In this document: positions 29,223 through 37,570 of the stretch, piece after piece
How the letters are laid out: every line of letters begins with the position of its first letter
Position numbering within the stretch: the stretch's first letter is position 1
Assembly: GCA_934630705.1 (NCBI GenBank)
Contig: CAKTWP010000011.1
Coordinates: forward strand, 1 to 64,000
Direction: 5' to 3'
Length of the DNA stretch: 64,000 nt
Origin: an uncultured Clostridia bacterium
GTDB lineage: Bacteria; Bacillota; Clostridia; Christensenellales; Aristaeellaceae
Translations under genes and position numbers: made by a program
The notes under the pieces: model-generated
The model's input: only the letters and a program-made list of their open reading frames with translations
The model's database searches: none
What the model was told of the DNA's origin: nothing

Positions 29223-30164
29223 TCACATAGGCAGGGATGCGCGGAAAGCGGCCTCCGTTTCCGGCGAGACGGTCGCGCCCGCCATGCCTGCCGCAATCAC
29301 AAATGAGCCGTAAACCGGCGGCAGCGTGGGGGCTATCAGACGATACGCCGCCCCCAGCGCCTGCTGGATCAGCGAACGATAGAACGGGTTCTGCCATAGC
29401 CCGCCCACCGTGGCCACCGCTTTGGGCGACGTATCCAGCATGCGCCCTGCGGCCTGAATGCCGCCCGCCAGCTCCGCCGCTGCGGCCCGGGCTTCCGCCA
29501 CCGCCAGCGCATCGCCTGCCGCCGCTTCCTGCAGCAGCACCTGCGCAAAGCCTGCGATGGCTGCGCTTCCGCCCTGATAAAGCTGGGCGATGGCCTGCGT
29601 GACCGGTTTGCCCAGCCGCTGTTCGCAGGCGGCGGTGAGGGCGGTTTGGGGCCCTCGCCCGTCCCGGGCCCGCAGGGCGCTTTTCAGGGCACGGCGGCCC
29701 AGATCAAAGCCGCTGCCCTCATCCCCCAGCAGATACCCCCAGCCGCCAATCTGCTGCATTTCCTCTCCGCGAAACACGAATACGCCCGAGCCTGTGCCTG
29801 CAATGGCGATGGCCCCGTCACCTGCGGGGATGGCGCTGCGCAGGGCATTTTTCGCATCCGTGCCTGCCTGAATGCAGGGACACTGGGGAAACAGCGCCTG
29901 TAAATGGGCGCGGATCCGGGCGGCATTGTCGCCCACGCCTGCGCCGGAAATGCCGGCAAAAATGGCGTCCGGGGCCGCGTCCGCGCCGCTCAGCCCTGCG
30001 GTCAGGGTGCGGATGGTCTCCGTAAGCGTTGAGAGCACCTGTTCCATGGGCCGGGCAGAGCAATTGGACGGCCCGCCCTGCGTTCGGCGCAGCACCCGGC
30101 CGCCTTCATCGCAAATCACCGCATCAGTTTTTGTTCCGCCGCCGTCGATTCCCCAAATGCGCAT
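29223..30164 (-). CDS. BadF/BadG/BcrA/BcrD-family ATPase (N-acetylglucosamine kinase-like)
   Basis: 313 residues. Phosphate-1 motif WGIDGGGTKTDAVI at the N-terminus and phosphate-2 motif IAGTGSGVFVF (~130); WGYLLGDEGSGFDLGRRALK is the family signature of sugar kinases that phosphorylate GlcNAc from wall turnover or uptake. 21 bp after mnmE, likely co-transcribed. Confidence 0.88.
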   Translation of the reverse strand: MRIWGIDGGGTKTDAVICDEGGRVLRRTQGGPSNCSARPMEQVLSTLTETIRTLTAGLSGADAAPDAIFAGISGAGVGDNAARIRAHLQALFPQCPCIQAGTDAKNALRSAIPAGDGAIAIAGTGSGVFVFRGEEMQQIGGWGYLLGDEGSGFDLGRRALKSALRARDGRGPQTALTAACEQRLGKPVTQAIAQLYQGGSAAIAGFAQVLLQEAAAGDALAVAEARAAAAELAGGIQAAGRMLDTSPKAVATVGGLWQNPFYRSLIQQALGAAYRLIAPTLPPVYGSFVIAAGMAGATVSPETEAAFRASLPM

Positions 30165-30185
30165 GCGCTGTCCCTGCCTTTCCGC

Positions 30186-31523
30186 TTATTTGCCCACGCA
30201 GAACCGGGAAAACACATCGTCCAGCAGCTTTTCATCCACCTGCTGGCCCGTCACCCGGCCCAAATAACCCAGCGCCTCATGCAGCTCCACCGCCGCCACA
30301 TCCACCGCCTGCCCTTCCCGGCAGGCCTGAGCGGCCCGGCGCAGCGCGGCGGCGGCATCCCGGGCCAACGCCATATGCCGTGCCTGGGTGAGGGCGCTTT
30401 CCCCGGCCCCCGCGCCAAAAGCTGCCACCCGGCTTTCCAGCTGGGCCATGCCCAGCCCCGTATTGGCGGATACCAGCACAGGCTGATCGAAAGCTGCCGG
30501 ATGCAGCGCCAGGGGCAGATCCGCCTTGTTGAGCACGATGATCCGGGGCGCGTCGGCGGTTTCCCGCAGCAATTGCCGGTCTTCCTCCGTCAGCGGCGTG
30601 GATGCGTCCAGCACCGTCAGCACCACATCCGCCCCTGCCACGGCCTGCCGGGCCAGGGCTACGCCGATGCGCTCGATCTCATCCGCGTCCTCCCGCAGCC
30701 CTGCCGTATCCGCGAAATGCACCCGCAGCCCGGCGATCATTACGTCGGCGCGAATCACATCCCGGGTGGTGCCGGGGATATTGGTGACGATGGCGCGCTG
30801 CTCCCGGGCCAGGGCGTTGAGCAGGGAGGATTTGCCCACGTTGGGCCGGCCGCACAGCACCGCTTCCAGGCCGGACTGCGCAATTCGCGCGCCCCGCTCA
30901 TCGCAGGCGGCTTCCAGTTCATCCGCCAGCGCCAGCGCCCCGGCGGACAAATCCCCGGCCGCTTCCTCAAAGGAAATCTCCTCGGGATAATCGATGGCCG
31001 CCGCCACGCCGGATAGCAGCGCTAGCAGCTTTTCCTGCGCCTTTTCAATAAACGAGCCCACGCCGCCCCCCAGCTGCCGCACGGCGGCCCGGGCTGCCCG
31101 GCCCCCTTCGGCGGAGATCAGGGCCATCACGGCCTCGGCCTGGCTCAGATCCAGCCGGCCATTGAGAAAGGCGCGCCGGGTAAATTCTCCCGGCTCCGCC
31201 GCCCGGGCACCCAGGGCATACAGGGCGCTCAGCACGCTGCGGGCGGCCCAATCGCCGCCGTGGAGATGCAGCTCCGCCACATCTTCCCGGGTGTAGCTGC
31301 GGGGGGCACGCATAAGCACCGCCATGCATTCATCCAGGGTTTCCCCCTGATAAACCGCATGGCCGTAATACAGCCGATGGGATTCAAAGGCCCGGGCGGG
31401 CACGAACAGCGCTTTGAGCAGCGCTTCCGCGTCCGGCCCGCTGATGCGCACGATGGCGATGCCCCCCGTTCCGGGGGCGGTGGCCAGGGCGGCGATGGTA
31501 TCATTAGCAGGGGTCAGGGTCAT
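30186..31523 (-). CDS. mnmE: tRNA modification GTPase MnmE
   Basis: 445 residues from ATG 31523 (AAGAGGTT upstream). N-terminal folate-binding domain begins with ALATAPGTGGIAIVRISG, G domain has GRPNVGKSSLLN (G1), DTAG (G3), NKAD (G4), and the C-terminus ends FCVGK with the catalytic cysteine. With MnmG it makes the cmnm5 or nm5 modification of wobble U34. Usually near rnpA/yidC/mnmG; here it heads an operon with a sugar kinase and a HAD phosphatase. Confidence 0.96.
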   Translation of the reverse strand: MTLTPANDTIAALATAPGTGGIAIVRISGPDAEALLKALFVPARAFESHRLYYGHAVYQGETLDECMAVLMRAPRSYTREDVAELHLHGGDWAARSVLSALYALGARAAEPGEFTRRAFLNGRLDLSQAEAVMALISAEGGRAARAAVRQLGGGVGSFIEKAQEKLLALLSGVAAAIDYPEEISFEEAAGDLSAGALALADELEAACDERGARIAQSGLEAVLCGRPNVGKSSLLNALAREQRAIVTNIPGTTRDVIRADVMIAGLRVHFADTAGLREDADEIERIGVALARQAVAGADVVLTVLDASTPLTEEDRQLLRETADAPRIIVLNKADLPLALHPAAFDQPVLVSANTGLGMAQLESRVAAFGAGAGESALTQARHMALARDAAAALRRAAQACREGQAVDVAAVELHEALGYLGRVTGQQVDEKLLDDVFSRFCVGK

Positions 31524-31587
31524 GATCGGAACCTCTTTGCGTGATGGATGGCGCGGAACCGGCCGGGCCGATCCGGGCTTCAGGGCC

Positions 31588-31616
31588 ATTGTACTATGCC
31601 GGGAGGGGGCTGTCAA
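31588..31616 (-). promoter_or_regulatory. Promoter of the mnmE operon
   Basis: Minus strand TTGACA (31,611-31,616), 17 bp, TACAAT (31,588-31,593), 65 bp before the mnmE start. Confidence 0.75.
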
Positions 31617-31630
31617 TAGCGGCGGAATGC

Positions 31631-31660
31631 TTGCGCACAGGGGGCGGAACGTGGTATAAT
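31631..31660 (+). promoter_or_regulatory. Promoter of the DUF1836 gene
   Basis: TTGCGC (31,631-31,636), 18 bp, TATAAT (31,655-31,660), then AAAGGGGG before ATG 31688. Divergent from the mnmE promoter, with -35 boxes 14 bp apart. Confidence 0.72.
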
Positions 31661-31687
31661 ACCAGAACACGCAAAGGGGGAAAACGC

Positions 31688-32281
31688 ATGCTGTATGACC
31701 GGGAGCTGATCGCCGCCAAGCTGAACCGCTGGGAAAAGTATCTGGACGGCTTTAACCTGCCCACCTGGGAGGAGTTGCCCGCGTTCGAGCTGTATATGGA
31801 TCAGGTGGTGCTGCTGATTCAGCAATACCTGAATTTTCTGCCCAGCGATGAGGGCGGCGAAAACCTGATCACCGCCAGCACGGTGAATAATTATGTGCGG
31901 CTCAAGCTGATGCCCCCGCCCCATAAAAAGCGCTATGGACGGATTCATATTGCGTATTTAATCATGATCTGCACCCTCAAGCAAAGCCTGAGCATTGCCT
32001 ATATCCAGAAGCTGCTGCCCTCGGAGCTGCCCGAGGCGGATGTGCGCCAGCGGTATAACGATTACGTGCGCAAGCATAAGGCCACCTGCCTGTATTTTAT
32101 TGATGCTGTGCGTCAGGAGAGCGAGATGTCTTTGCGGCCGGACAGCCCCCATACGGATTCCGTGGAAAATTTCGTGTTTGCCGCCGCCACCATTTCCGGA
32201 TTCAGCAAGCTGCTGGCGGAAAAAATCGTGAAGCTGCAGCATATGACCGGCCCGGCCGACGCGCCCTTCCCGGCGGAGTAA
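31688..32281 (+). CDS. DUF1836 domain protein
   Basis: 197 residues from ATG 31688 (AAAGGGGG upstream). The pattern LPTWEELPAFELYMDQVVLL, then NNYVRLKLMPPPHKKRYGRI, HIAYLIMICTLKQSLSI is DUF1836, a Bacillota family with a probable MerR-like or winged-helix DNA-binding part (NNYV-x-L-x-PPP-x-KKRY). A regulatory role is likely; target unknown. Confidence 0.9.
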   Translation: MLYDRELIAAKLNRWEKYLDGFNLPTWEELPAFELYMDQVVLLIQQYLNFLPSDEGGENLITASTVNNYVRLKLMPPPHKKRYGRIHIAYLIMICTLKQSLSIAYIQKLLPSELPEADVRQRYNDYVRKHKATCLYFIDAVRQESEMSLRPDSPHTDSVENFVFAAATISGFSKLLAEKIVKLQHMTGPADAPFPAE

Positions 32282-32310
32282 GGGAACGGATACGCAGGGA
32301 ATCCCCTTTT

Positions 32311-32408
32311 GGAAAAGTCATGCCAGACTTTTCCTTATAACCAATGCGCCCCGGATCGGAAAGAAGCGAAAAACGTCTCTTTCTTCATCCGGGGCGCATT
32401 GGTTATAA
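32311..32408. repeat. Two consecutive hairpins; large 22-bp inverted repeat
   Basis: First GGAAAAGTC atgcca GACTTTTCC (32,311-32,334), probably the DUF1836 terminator. Then a perfect 22-bp inverted repeat (32,335-32,356 and 32,387-32,408; TTATAACCAATGCGCCCCGG outward) with a 30-nt loop that is itself partly self-complementary. No T run follows, so it is not a standard terminator; a palindromic intergenic repeat or miniature element is possible. 32,409-32,499 shows nothing else. Confidence 0.75.
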
Positions 32409-32499
32409 GCGAATTCCAACGATAAAAGATTCTTCCATAAGCGATGCGGCCGGCACCGGGGACAGCGCCAGACGGGCGTCCGTACAGCGTTTATCAGCG

Positions 32500-32874
32500 T
32501 CAGGAATTGCCGGGCAGGCGATTGCCATCCTCGTCGGTCAGATAGACAGAAGCCTGGCCTGCAGCCTGCTGATAGGTGACGGTGACGGTAAAGGTATCCG
32601 CCTGATAGGCCTTTACGGCGTAGTTGTAGGAGCGAACCAGTGCTTCCTCGGCGTACACGTTCCCCTTTTCCCCGGTCACCTGGAGGCGGATGGTTCCCTG
32701 ATGGACGATGGTATCCACATGGAGATACGCCCCTTCGGGCACGGCAAGGGTGGCGACGGTCACCTGATCCTGCCGCAGGAAGGGCATTTTCGTGGCCAGC
32801 AGCCAGCCGCCCAGCGCCCATATGCCTGCGGCCACAACCACCGCGATCACCAGAAACAGCGCCTTTTTCCTCAT
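32500..32874 (-). CDS. Membrane-anchored extracytoplasmic protein (124 aa)
   Basis: Signal-anchor ALFLVIAVVVAAGIWALGGW after MRKK, then a beta-rich domain (LAVPEGAYLHVDTIVHQGTI, YQADTFTVTVTYQQAAGQAS). Start ATG 32874 after AAAGGAG, 24 bp downstream of the DUF4091 gene. No family recognised. Confidence 0.75.
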   Translation of the reverse strand: MRKKALFLVIAVVVAAGIWALGGWLLATKMPFLRQDQVTVATLAVPEGAYLHVDTIVHQGTIRLQVTGEKGNVYAEEALVRSYNYAVKAYQADTFTVTVTYQQAAGQASVYLTDEDGNRLPGNS

Positions 32875-32898
32875 GCGAGGTTTTCTCCTTTGTGCAGG

Positions 32899-34536
32899 TT
32901 ATGGGATGGTTTCCGCGATGGCGCGATTGATCCGGCTGCGCAGGGCCTGGAAATCAGCGGCGGAGCAGGGGAAAGAAGTGAGGGTCAGCGCGCCGCCCTG
33001 ATCCAGCAGCGCAAGGGCTTTTTCCCGGCCCACGCGCTGGGCCAGCAGCGAAAGGGCGCGGAAATCCTGCATGGCCTGATGCAGGGCCATCAGCCGGATG
33101 GATTCCTCGGGCCTGCCATCCCGGCCCGGATAGACCACGAACGGATTCCCCGCCGGGAACGCGCCGCCGGATTCCACATCCAGATGGGGCTCCACCCGGG
33201 CCACGGAAAGCACGGTGTTGTAGAAATTATAGCCCCAATGGAGGAGGCCCTTCAGATCGTATTTCCAGCATTGCAGCCCAACTGCGCGGGTGCGGGCCAG
33301 GGGCATTTGCAGGAAGCGGTTGGTGTATTTCGTCAGCGGGCCGCAGCAGTAATATCCCCACAGGCTTTCCGGCCGCTGATTCAGGAAGGGCTGAATATGC
33401 GCCAGCGAAACCACCGGCTGCTGGATGCCGCTCTGTTGATAAATCTCATAATGGGACATGGCGTCCATGATCGGGAACCCTGCCAGCAGCGCCTCCACGG
33501 ATTGCTTCGCCGCAGTATAGCTGGAAAGCTGCTGGGCGTTGGGCTCATCGGACACATGGAAATACGTCCGATCCGTCACGCCCCATTCCCGGAGCTTTTC
33601 AATGAGCCTGGGCAGATAGGCGTGGAGGAAGCGGGTATATTCCCCGCCCACGGCATCGCTGTCCCAGCCGAAAATGCGCTGATATCGCCCGTCCTTCAGG
33701 GCCATCACCTTGGGCGCATGGGCCGCGCCCCACTGGGTGAACAGATGGGCCATTTCAAACTGCTCCATGCCGCAGCGCAGCCCCATTTCAATCCACCGGT
33801 GCAGCCTGTCAAAATCGAAGCGGTATTCGCCGTTTTCCACCGTCACGTCCACCAATTGCACCGTGGTGCGCTCGCCGCCTTCGTAGGTGTCCAGCGCGGG
33901 GGTGACATGGGGGGTGAGCAGCATGGTGCAGCCCCGCTTCGCTGCCGTTTTCACAAACTGCTCCACGATCTCCCAGTGCTTTTCAGACCAGGGGGTTACA
34001 TCATAATAATCCGCCAGGCAGTCGCTATAGAACCATTCGGTGTGCATCAGCTGCTGCCGGGGCAGCTGCGCGCCGAGCACATGCACCGTTGTTTCCACGC
34101 GGGCCCAGGTTTCGCCCTGAAGGCTTTTCAGCCGCACGGCCACGGGATAATCCCCCGCCGGGCAATCCGCCGGCACCGCGATTTCCACCCACAGCGCTTT
34201 CCATTGCTGCCGGGGCAGCACCAGCGCCTGGCCGTTCATTTCGCCCAAAAGATCGGGATACAGCCCGGGCACATGATCGATATAATGGGCGTCGTATTCC
34301 CCTTCCCGCCGTTCCACGCGCACCGGCACGCATTCCACCCGGCGCACGGAAATACAGTCCGCCAGCGGGGATTCCACCGCCGGCCAGACGTAGGCCGCTC
34401 CGTCATCGGGATTATAAACGGCCATCTGAAAAGAAAGAGATTCGCCCTGCAGTCCTTCCAGCAGCGGCGCGGCACCATCCGCGCCCCGGCCGTCGGGGAA
34501 GATTTTTTCCAGGCAGGAAACCAAGCGTACATCCAT
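32899..34536 (-). CDS. DUF4091 protein (glycoside hydrolase-like)
   Basis: 545 residues. An N-terminal beta-sandwich (SLSFQMAVYNPDDGAAYVWP) and a TIM-barrel-like domain with TYFHVSDEPNAQQLSSY (Asp-Glu in SDEP) and a C-terminal LWGYYCCGPLTKY, WGYNFYNT, DGRPEESIRLMALHQAMQDF. This matches DUF4091, a family next to or within glycan-degrading enzymes. Catalytic role inferred only. Start ATG 34536 with weak AAAGGATG. Confidence 0.87.
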   Translation of the reverse strand: MDVRLVSCLEKIFPDGRGADGAAPLLEGLQGESLSFQMAVYNPDDGAAYVWPAVESPLADCISVRRVECVPVRVERREGEYDAHYIDHVPGLYPDLLGEMNGQALVLPRQQWKALWVEIAVPADCPAGDYPVAVRLKSLQGETWARVETTVHVLGAQLPRQQLMHTEWFYSDCLADYYDVTPWSEKHWEIVEQFVKTAAKRGCTMLLTPHVTPALDTYEGGERTTVQLVDVTVENGEYRFDFDRLHRWIEMGLRCGMEQFEMAHLFTQWGAAHAPKVMALKDGRYQRIFGWDSDAVGGEYTRFLHAYLPRLIEKLREWGVTDRTYFHVSDEPNAQQLSSYTAAKQSVEALLAGFPIMDAMSHYEIYQQSGIQQPVVSLAHIQPFLNQRPESLWGYYCCGPLTKYTNRFLQMPLARTRAVGLQCWKYDLKGLLHWGYNFYNTVLSVARVEPHLDVESGGAFPAGNPFVVYPGRDGRPEESIRLMALHQAMQDFRALSLLAQRVGREKALALLDQGGALTLTSFPCSAADFQALRSRINRAIAETIP

Positions 34537-34581
34537 CGTGCTTTCATCCTTTCGTTGGAGTTATTCCAAATTATTAAATGC

Positions 34582-35808
34582 TTATTTGGTTGCCTGATGA
34601 TTGCGGTTGGGCCCCCGCAGAAAATCGCCGGGGGCCGCGGGAAGAGGCAGCGGCAGCAGGATCTCCTGCCCGGCCACGGACACGGTGTCCACCGCTTCGC
34701 CGGAGGCCAGGTGGATGCCCGTCACCTGGAAGGGCTGCGCGCCTGCGGGAGAGAGCAGCTCCAGCGTATCGCCCACATAGAATCGGTTTTTCAAACAGAC
34801 GGTGGCCATGCCGTCCTGCCAGGCCATTACCCGGCCCACATATTCCATCTCCTGGGTGAACCCGGCCGCGCCGGATGCGGGACGGGGCGCGCCGAAATAA
34901 AAGCCGGTATTGAAGGCGCGATGGCTGGCCTTGCGCAGCTCCGCTTCCAGCGCCGGCAGCAGGGCGCGATAGGCGCTTTCGGATGTTTCCAGCGCATCCA
35001 GCGCCCGGCGATACGCGCCCACCACCGTGGCTACGTAATATTCCGTTTTCATCCGCCCTTCGATTTTCAGGCTGCACACCCCGGCTTCCAGCAGCTCGGG
35101 CAGATGGGAAAGCATGTTCAGGTCGCAGGCGGAGAGCAGATAGGTTCCCCGGGCGTCCTGTTCAATCGGGATGTATTCGCCGGGGCGCTTTTTTTCCACC
35201 AGCGCGTATTCCCAGCGGCAGGGCTGGGCGCAGGCGCCCCGGTTGCCGCCCCGGCCGGTGAGATGATCCGAGAGCATACAGCGCCCGGAATAGGCCATGC
35301 ACATGGCCCCGTGGACGAACGCTTCCAGCTGCAGCGAGGGCGGGGTGCTTGCCCGCAGGGCGGCGATCTGGCGAAGGGACAGCTCCCGGGCCAGCACCAC
35401 CCGCTCCGCGCCCATTTCCGCATAGAAGGATGCGGCGGCGGCGTTCAGGGTGTTGGCCTGGGTGCTGATATGGAGCTTCAGCGCCGGCACTTCTTTTCGC
35501 AGGCGCAAAAACGCGCCCAGATCGCTGACCAGCGCCGCGTCCACGCCCAAATCGCAGGCGCGGCGGGCGGCGGCAATCAGCGCGTCCATTTCCTCATCAA
35601 AAGGAAGCACGTTCAGCGTGAGATAAAATTTCTTCCCCGCGGCATGGAGCAGAGAAAGGGCTTGTGCCAGCTCCTCCCAGGAGAAATTTCCCGCGAATGC
35701 ACGCAGGCCAAAGGCGGGCAGCCCGCCATATACCGCGTCCGCCCCAAACCGCACTGCGGCTTTCAGCTGGGCCATGCCCCCTGCGGGGGCCAGCAATTCA
35801 GGCTTCAT
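34582..35808 (-). CDS. Peptidase U32 family protein (TrhP-like)
   Basis: 408 residues. MKPELLAPAGGMAQLKAAVR start and the U32 signature EAFVHGAMCMAYSGRC (~168-183), followed by GACAQPCRWEY and SLKIEGRMKTEYYVATVV. Many U32 proteins are tRNA hydroxylation (ho5U34) factors rather than collagenases. Start ATG 35808 after GGGAGG. 52 bp downstream of mltG, plausibly one operon. Confidence 0.9.
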   Translation of the reverse strand: MKPELLAPAGGMAQLKAAVRFGADAVYGGLPAFGLRAFAGNFSWEELAQALSLLHAAGKKFYLTLNVLPFDEEMDALIAAARRACDLGVDAALVSDLGAFLRLRKEVPALKLHISTQANTLNAAAASFYAEMGAERVVLARELSLRQIAALRASTPPSLQLEAFVHGAMCMAYSGRCMLSDHLTGRGGNRGACAQPCRWEYALVEKKRPGEYIPIEQDARGTYLLSACDLNMLSHLPELLEAGVCSLKIEGRMKTEYYVATVVGAYRRALDALETSESAYRALLPALEAELRKASHRAFNTGFYFGAPRPASGAAGFTQEMEYVGRVMAWQDGMATVCLKNRFYVGDTLELLSPAGAQPFQVTGIHLASGEAVDTVSVAGQEILLPLPLPAAPGDFLRGPNRNHQATK

Positions 35809-35860
35809 TCGTACCTCCCGGGAGTTGAAAAAGGAATCATTCAGGGAACCAATCTGTCTG

Positions 35861-37042
35861 TTACAGCCCCTGCTCCTTGTCGTAGGCCTGCCACAGCGGC
35901 GCGTAAATGCTCACGGCCTGATTGTGTTCTTCCAGGGTGCGGCTGAAATGCAGCTCGCCGGTGCTGGGATCCTTGGAGCAGAAGTAGAGGTATTCCTCGC
36001 TTACAAACTGCTCGTCCGGATACAGGGCGGCATAAATGGCCGCGGCGGAGGGCGAACAGATGGGCCCGATGGGCAGGCCCTTGTTCCGATAGGTGTTATA
36101 GGGCGAGGAAACGCTCAGATCCTCATTGGTCAGCGCCATGCGCTTCACCCCGGAGGCATACTTCACCGTCACATCACTGCCCAGAGTCATGCCCTTTTTC
36201 AGCCGGTTGTGGAACACGGCGGAGACCTTGGCAAAATCCGCCGTCTTGGCCTCCTTCTCGATCATGGAGGCCAGGGTGATGATTTCATCCATGCTCATGC
36301 CCAGCGCGTCGGCCCGGTCATGATATTCCGCTTTGAACACCGCCTCGGTCTGGGACAGGAGCTTTTTGATAATGTCCACCGCGTTGGCGCTGGTATAGAT
36401 TTCGTAAGTGTCCGGAGCCAGATACCCCTCCAGCACATACAGCCGCTGATATACATCCGGGGTGGCCAGCACATCGGCAATATAATAATACGCCGAGAAG
36501 CTCTGCCCGCTGCGGCACAGCGACAGAAATTCATCGCTGTTTTCCAGCACCTTTTCGGATACCAGATAATCCGCGATGTCCTGAATCGTCCAGCCGGGGA
36601 TGATGGTGATGGTGCGGGTGATGGGATTGCCGTCGCCGGTGGTGAGCAGCTCCATAATATCCTGCATGCGCATGGCACGGCTCACCTGATAATCCCCCGC
36701 CTGAATCTTCTGGCCGTAGCCCAGAAAATCCGCGTAATATTTGAACACGGTGCGGTTATGAATCAGCCCCTGCGCTTCCAGATTATTGGCCACTTTGGTC
36801 AGGCTGGAGCCGGAAGCCACGGTGAAGGAGACGGGGGTCTGATCCTGGGCGTCCATGGGCGCGAAGAAATGCCGGTCGATCCAGTTATAGCCCGTCATTA
36901 CCACCCCGGCCACCACCAGCACCACGCACAGCGCAATCAGCAGCGGCCGCAGCAAATGCCACAGCCAGCTGTACCAGAACAGGCCGTACTGCCGCTCCTG
37001 CCGCAGCTCTTCCTCCGTGTAATCCTGATGCTTTTTCTTCAA
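35861..37042 (-). CDS. mltG: Endolytic transglycosylase MltG
   Basis: 393 residues; TTG start at 37042 with GGGAGGCG upstream. One membrane helix (ALCVVLVVAGVVMTGYNWI, ~38-56), a LysM-like segment (VSFTVASGSSLTKVANNLEA), and the YceG catalytic region ITLASMIEKEAKTADFAKVS with the active Glu. Ends nascent glycan strands at the membrane. Confidence 0.94.
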   Translation of the reverse strand: MKKKHQDYTEEELRQERQYGLFWYSWLWHLLRPLLIALCVVLVVAGVVMTGYNWIDRHFFAPMDAQDQTPVSFTVASGSSLTKVANNLEAQGLIHNRTVFKYYADFLGYGQKIQAGDYQVSRAMRMQDIMELLTTGDGNPITRTITIIPGWTIQDIADYLVSEKVLENSDEFLSLCRSGQSFSAYYYIADVLATPDVYQRLYVLEGYLAPDTYEIYTSANAVDIIKKLLSQTEAVFKAEYHDRADALGMSMDEIITLASMIEKEAKTADFAKVSAVFHNRLKKGMTLGSDVTVKYASGVKRMALTNEDLSVSSPYNTYRNKGLPIGPICSPSAAAIYAALYPDEQFVSEEYLYFCSKDPSTGELHFSRTLEEHNQAVSIYAPLWQAYDKEQGL

Positions 37043-37086
37043 GGGCGCCTCCCTTTTCCCGCCGGAGCGGGAAGCATTGATGCAGG

Positions 37087-37431
37087 TTACAGGGGCATGG
37101 GAATATCCAGCCCTGCGGCCTGGGTTAAAACGGAAAACAGATCCGCCAGCAGCTTTTGCAGATGCATTTCCGCCAGCAGATAGGAGGATGTGCGGTTATC
37201 CGCAAAGAGCAGCATGCTGAGCTGCTGGAAACGTTGGGTATCCTCATCCTGAGCGGCCTGCCCGGTAAGCATACGCAGCTGCACCTTGGATTGCAGCCGC
37301 TTATATTCATCCACCAGCGCCTTGATGCCGCTGTCGGCCTCCACTTCGGCTTTGAACTGCTGATACTCCTTGTATTCCGGGCTTTCCTGAATGGCCGCTC
37401 CCAGCTGCCGGGCCGCTTCCATGGCATCCAT
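37087..37431 (-). CDS. YlbF/YmcA family regulator
   Basis: 114 residues from ATG 37431 (GGGGAGG upstream). EAARQLGAAIQESPEYKEYQ, then FKAEVEADSGIKALVDEYKR is the DUF964 pattern; such proteins form helical bundles that act with RNase Y in RNA maturation. First gene of the ylbF-mltG-U32 operon. Confidence 0.88.
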   Translation of the reverse strand: MDAMEAARQLGAAIQESPEYKEYQQFKAEVEADSGIKALVDEYKRLQSKVQLRMLTGQAAQDEDTQRFQQLSMLLFADNRTSSYLLAEMHLQKLLADLFSVLTQAAGLDIPMPL

Positions 37432-37490
37432 TATGATATCCTCCCCTGAGACAAACGATACAGAATGGCAATTTCTTGCCATCCGCGTTT

Positions 37491-37543
37491 ATTATACCAG
37501 CAATTTCTTAGCCTTGACAAGCCCTTTCCGCGCCGATTATAAT
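37491..37543. promoter_or_regulatory. Overlapping divergent promoters
   Basis: Plus: TTGACA (37,514-37,519), 18 bp, TATAAT (37,538-37,543) for the hydrolase. Minus: TTGTCA (37,515-37,520), 18 bp, TATAAT (37,491-37,496) for ylbF. The two -35 boxes occupy the same base pairs (CTTGACAAG is a palindrome), so only one polymerase can bind at a time. Confidence 0.8.
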
Positions 37544-37570
37544 GAAAAAAACGATAGGGAGGAACCCCTC

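Noticed and set aside
32344..35946. 1,200-codon open frame on the plus strand
   Set aside because: Runs antisense to DUF4091, U32 and mltG, all with clear motifs and ribosome-binding sites. High GC makes long antisense frames common here.
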